64,000 nt of DNA, from contig NC_023757.2 in NCBI RefSeq assembly GCF_000499845.2, forward strand, positions 39,229,162-39,293,161. Reading direction: 5' to 3'. Below the pieces are notes generated by a model. The model did no database searches and had not been told where the DNA came from. It saw nothing but the letters and a program-made list of their open reading frames with translations. The stretch is from Phaseolus vulgaris. Taxonomy: Eukaryota; Streptophyta; Magnoliopsida; Fabales; Fabaceae. Positions 60,095 through 64,000 of the stretch are shown in pieces; within the stretch, counting starts at the first letter, position 1; each line of letters starts with the position of its first letter. Position numbers and translations under genes: made by a program.

Positions 60095-61195
60095 ATGGAA
60101 GAGAGTGAGAAAGCGCCAGGAATGTTGCAAGTGTTGGAAGCTCTGAAAGAAGCGACACACCATATCCAACAACACCACACCTCTGATTCTCCGGCGGTGA
60201 AGGCGCTTCTCGAGCTTCAAACCATTTTATCCTCGTCAGACCCCAAACTCTGCGCGCTTTCCGACTACCTTAATCGCCTCAAAACCCTCGTACACTCTCT
60301 CAACCACTCCAAGGGCCTCCGATCCTTCCTCACGCGCCCCCTCTCCACGCACTGCCTCTCTCGGCTCGCCGTCTCGATCGAGTCAGAAATCCAAGCATGG
60401 ATCGACCGCGAAACGCTGTTCACTCTCTCCGCTTCGCTACGAAACCCCGACGATGCTATTGACCAGTTGATGGCGCTGTTGACTCAGTTCCGGGACCGAA
60501 TCTCCCAGGGATTTAACCGCGACTTGCAGGATTTGGTTCTCAAACTCAAGCTCTTCTCGTCGCTGGAAACGGTTCTCCTGGATGAAAAGTGTGCGGACCG
60601 GGCTCGCGAGCAGGCCGGTCTGGCCGTTGCGGCGCTGATCCGGTTCAATAAAGACGTGTTCGTGGGCCAGGTTATGATGGGCCCAACCGTGCGTGCTTTG
60701 GTGGCGATGGGCTCTATGTACTCGGTGGAGGTGCTGTGCTCGCTGATCAGGTCCATTAGGTCCCCTCTGGTGGACGAGATTGAATCGAACGGCGAGATTC
60801 CGAAGGTGATGGCGCTGTTGAGTTCACGCGATCTGCAGCTGCAGCTGCTGGCGTTGGAGTGCGTGTTGGAGATCGGGTACTTCGGGCGCAAGGAAGCGGT
60901 GGATGCTATGGTGAAGGAGGGGTTGGTGGAGAAGCTGGTAGAGTTGCAGAGGTCGGAGACCGGTGACGATTTGATTGAGATTGGGAAGGGAAGAGTTTGT
61001 GGGGTTTTGGAAAGACACCCTTTTGCGAGCTGCGTGGCGAGGTTTGCGGTGCAGTTGGAGGTTGGGGAAGGGTTGCGACAGAGAGAAAAGAGGGCTTTTA
61101 AACCGGAGATTCTGGTTAGAGTTAGAGAAGCCTCTCTTTCTGATGCCGAAGCTGCCACCATTGCAGCTGAAGTTTTGTGGGGTTCTTCGCCTTAG
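60095..61195 (+). CDS. ARM/armadillo-like helical repeat protein (intronless, 366 aa)
   Basis: A single uninterrupted frame runs from the ATG at 60095 (MEESEKAPGMLQVLEALKEA) to TAG at 61193-61195. The frame is open further up to 60062 but without an ATG, so 60095 is the first usable start. The protein is almost all amphipathic helix, with Leu/Ala-rich repeats of about 40 residues. Examples are REQAGLAVAALIRFN, GPTVRALVAMGSMYSVEVLC, EIPKVMALLSSRDLQLQLLA and VLEIGYFGRKEAVDAMVKEG. That is the look of armadillo-type repeats in plant proteins of unknown role. There is no U-box, signal peptide or membrane segment. Third codon positions are GC-rich compared with the AT-rich surroundings, so the coding signal is strong. 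Probably a cytosolic or nuclear scaffold; the specific function is not known to me. Confidence 0.88.
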   Translation: MEESEKAPGMLQVLEALKEATHHIQQHHTSDSPAVKALLELQTILSSSDPKLCALSDYLNRLKTLVHSLNHSKGLRSFLTRPLSTHCLSRLAVSIESEIQAWIDRETLFTLSASLRNPDDAIDQLMALLTQFRDRISQGFNRDLQDLVLKLKLFSSLETVLLDEKCADRAREQAGLAVAALIRFNKDVFVGQVMMGPTVRALVAMGSMYSVEVLCSLIRSIRSPLVDEIESNGEIPKVMALLSSRDLQLQLLALECVLEIGYFGRKEAVDAMVKEGLVEKLVELQRSETGDDLIEIGKGRVCGVLERHPFASCVARFAVQLEVGEGLRQREKRAFKPEILVRVREASLSDAEAATIAAEVLWGSSP

Positions 61196-64000
61196 ACTAT
61201 TTCATTCAAATCACATATATTTTCTGCAAACACAATGGATAGTGAAGTAGTGAAGTTGTTGAGTTCTTCTTCCCGGGATCTAAAGATGTTGTATATTCAG
61301 AACTCAGAACAGTTTCATATTAGTTAGTGAGTTGTGTTGAGTTTGTTTGTTGTGTAGGTAAAGATTGAGTTTTAGGAAAGGGGAATTCAATTTAGTTCAT
61401 AAATTGTGTAATTATTGATTCTTTCTTCACTATGAATAATGCATTTCAATTGTCCTTGAAATAAATTCATTGCACAGTTTTAGTATTAGTCCAACTGATT
61501 GGATTATTCAATTTGAAACTAATTGATGCTGAGTTTGAAGGCTTGAAAATGCTTTGTTATTTATTGGGCCAGGCTTTAATGGAGATTTTTGACCTGACGA
61601 TGAATGATAATAATGACAAAAATTAATTGTGGATGCTAAGAGGTGGGCGAGTGAGTTGTCTTCTGAGGAATCAGGATTCTGAAGGGAATCGTTCATGGCA
61701 TATGCTTGTGAAGAAGTTGGAATCATTCATTTTTTATTTTTTTTTAAGAATAAAATAAGTAAAATAATTTTTTATTGATTATAATTAATTTGTGAAAAAA
61801 GAAATATTTGTGAAGAATTTAATTTTAAGAAAAAAATTATTTCACTTTTTTTCATGTCTTCAAAATATTTGTGAAAAATTTACCAACTTTAAGGATATTA
61901 TTAAACTTCTATGTCTGCTCATGCTACCAACTGCTTTGTGGAAATTTTGAGTAAATTCCATCAAAATATGTTTTACTTTACTCTCAAGAATCAATGAAAT
62001 TTAAAAATAAAAAATAAATTGCAACACATCACTTACGTTGGTGCAAAATATGGCATATCACTTCAAAGATAGAACTAACATGTATTTAAGAACTGGAACA
62101 AAAGGAAATAATTCAATTTAAGGATTTAAATAATTAAATTGTATCTGTCAAAGCATCTCAACTGTGGTTGGATGTGATGGTTTTATCAGAAAAAGATTAT
62201 GAGGTTATATGGTTTAAGAAGACTCTTGGGTGATGACAATTTCTTACTGGATGTGATACAATTTCTATAATTTTTGAAGTTTGACTAGACTTAAAAGGAT
62301 TGTTTGAATAATCAAATTATGAAATTAGAAATTAGAAATTTATAATATTATATAAATTTTAGGTGTTTATCATTTCAAAATAAAAAAAATGTTTTAATAA
62401 TAAAATTAAAATGACTAAATATGTTTTTTATTTTTTATTATATCTTGAAATTGATTTTCGTGATCTAAACTTTTAAACATCCAAATTTTATACTGTAAAA
62501 ATGATTAAAATGAATTATTATATATGTGAAATAATTGTAATTTTTTTAAAATTCATTGTTTGTTTGATTGTAGATATCCAATGTAACTATGCTTTAATGA
62601 ATTGATGTATTGAAATGTTAAGTTGAAGTAATTTCATATATATAGAATGATTTAATCATTTCTATATTATAAACATCTAGACGGAAGGTTTAGACTCCAA
62701 AATCAATTTTATATTATAATAAATAAAGAAAACATATTTAATCCAAATCAAAATAAAAATGAGAATTAAATAGAGATAAATTGTGGTGGAAAAAGTTATA
62801 AATATTTATATTAGTAACTAAGGCGAGTTATAATTACCTCAATAATGAGTGGCATGGTTGTTTTAATGGGAGTCAAATCTCCATAGTTGCGTGTAGAGAC
62901 TGGCATTATAGAAGGAAACCTCCACGGAAATGCTATTAATTTTCGTGGCAGGATACTAATCCTTATGTTTGGTTAAAAAATGAAAATAAAAGAAAATAAG
63001 ACAAATGAGATGATTTCACAATTTGATGGATAATATTGGATTGTTTTTCCTTAAAATTAAAGACTTTGTTGTGCTTTCAAGATCAGTAGCAAACAGAAAT
63101 GTTTTTTATTGATTAGATTTCATACTAAGGACATGATATTTGGTTACGTCATTGATGACTAAACAAGAGGAGCAGGAGAAGATGATAATCCTAATCACAG
63201 TTTCACAAACTAGAACAAGAGGTGAAGAGGTCAAAGTTTGTGAAAATTCACATCATAATAGGACAATTTTTAGAGTGCAGATAGTTTGTGAAAAAGAACA
63301 CAAGAAAACCTTTTGATGCATATTGGGATAATTTGAAAAGTACATATCCAAAGAAAGGAAAATATTGAAAATTTCCAACACAAAAAAGATGGAGTGAGAA
63401 TTATTTTTTCCAAATTATATATTCTGATATATGATGAATAACTCAAACTATAATATAAATTTATTGATATTTTTAAATTATTAAAATTTAATTTAAAAAC
63501 AAAAAATAGGATGAAATAAAATATATTATTCCTTATATAGTTTAAATGATTAACTTGTTAAAAAAAACCTCAAACTAATACGGACCCAAATATACCCACT
63601 AAGTATATTTCTTACGTATCTCAAACTCCGTAGAATAACGTGTATAAAATGCTTTAAGAATTCAAAGGGTTTATTCTATCATTATATATGAAAAAATTTT
63701 AGATTTTTGAAAGAATTGTTCTAAAAATATATTTATGATACTTTTCAATTAGTTGACATGAGGTTTATTAAAAAAATAATAATGAAAATTAAACTCTATA
63801 AAATATTTTAATTTCTTGCTGAACTTTTAAAAACAACTCTCAATCTTTATTACTTCTTTCGTTTCAATCTGTTCCTAAACAAACATAACGGTTGATCCCT
63901 GGAACCAAATGTTTTAACGAGCATATTGTAATCCAATGTTTTGTTTTAACTTCAGTGGGACCAGTACTTCTTCGCAAACTAAAACTACCAAAAGAGACAG
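61196..64000. other. 3' flank of the ARM-like gene and AT-rich spacer
   Basis: The first 250 bases are the likely 3' UTR; an aataaa-type signal lies near 61460. The remainder is AT-rich with no open frame showing family motifs. Sequence near the right border is uninformative. Confidence 0.5.

Noticed and set aside
60484..61161. 225-residue minus-strand open frame
   Set aside because: It lies wholly antisense to the ARM-like CDS in GC-rich sequence; Ser/Thr-rich with no domain, a typical shadow frame.
61508..61726. 72-residue minus-strand open frame downstream of the ARM-like gene
   Set aside because: Antisense to the likely 3' flank of that gene; Ser/Asn-rich, with no domain or promoter signal.

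Overview
The window is a piece of a plant nuclear genome, almost certainly a papilionoid legume. It is AT-rich, its genes have many GT-AG introns, and retrotransposon debris lies between them. The proteins read as orthologs of Arabidopsis CLC-g, SYT5 and PAP26. The phaseoloid legumes (Phaseolus, Vigna and relatives) are the most likely home, but that placement is inference. I found no bacterial-type systems, CRISPR arrays, rRNA or tRNA genes.

Layout: (1) 616-6637, minus strand: a complete 7-exon CLC-g-type chloride channel/transporter gene with a CACTA-type MITE in its last intron. (2) About 6.7-24.5 kb: a gene-free stretch holding a 1.94-kb Mutator-like foldback element (14013-15951) and a decayed 5-kb Ty3/gypsy element (18477-23463). 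The gypsy element carries an antisense extra ORF typical of the Tat lineage and a nested LTR-like insertion. (3) 24561-34587, plus strand: a 12-exon synaptotagmin-5 gene (TM-SMP-C2A-C2B). Its first splice donor appears to be mutated. (4) 36142-42122 and 44525-47113, both minus strand: a tandem pair of 9-exon purple acid phosphatase genes of the PAP26 type. Each has a leader intron in its 5' UTR, and the PAP-B leader intron appears to be of the GC-AG class. (5) 47-60 kb: mostly AT-rich non-coding DNA with a 76-residue ORF at 53558-53788 (minus) and a second CACTA-type MITE at 55826-56268. (6) 60095-61195, plus strand: an intronless 366-residue ARM-repeat-like protein with a clear TATA box. The rest to 64000 shows no gene.

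The genes are ordinary independent plant housekeeping or stress genes and do not form an operon-like system. CLC-g and PAP26 are vacuole-related in Arabidopsis, and SYT5 acts at ER-plasma membrane contacts. I see no reason to link them beyond chance neighbourhood. The only functional cluster is the PAP26 tandem duplication. There, one copy (A) has gained a copia relic in an intron and the other (B) has a changed C-terminal tail. I did not find a convincing undescribed biological system. The best leads are the SYT5 splice-donor change, the long foldback element, the leader/uORF arrangement of PAP-B, and the divergent last exons of the two PAP26 copies.
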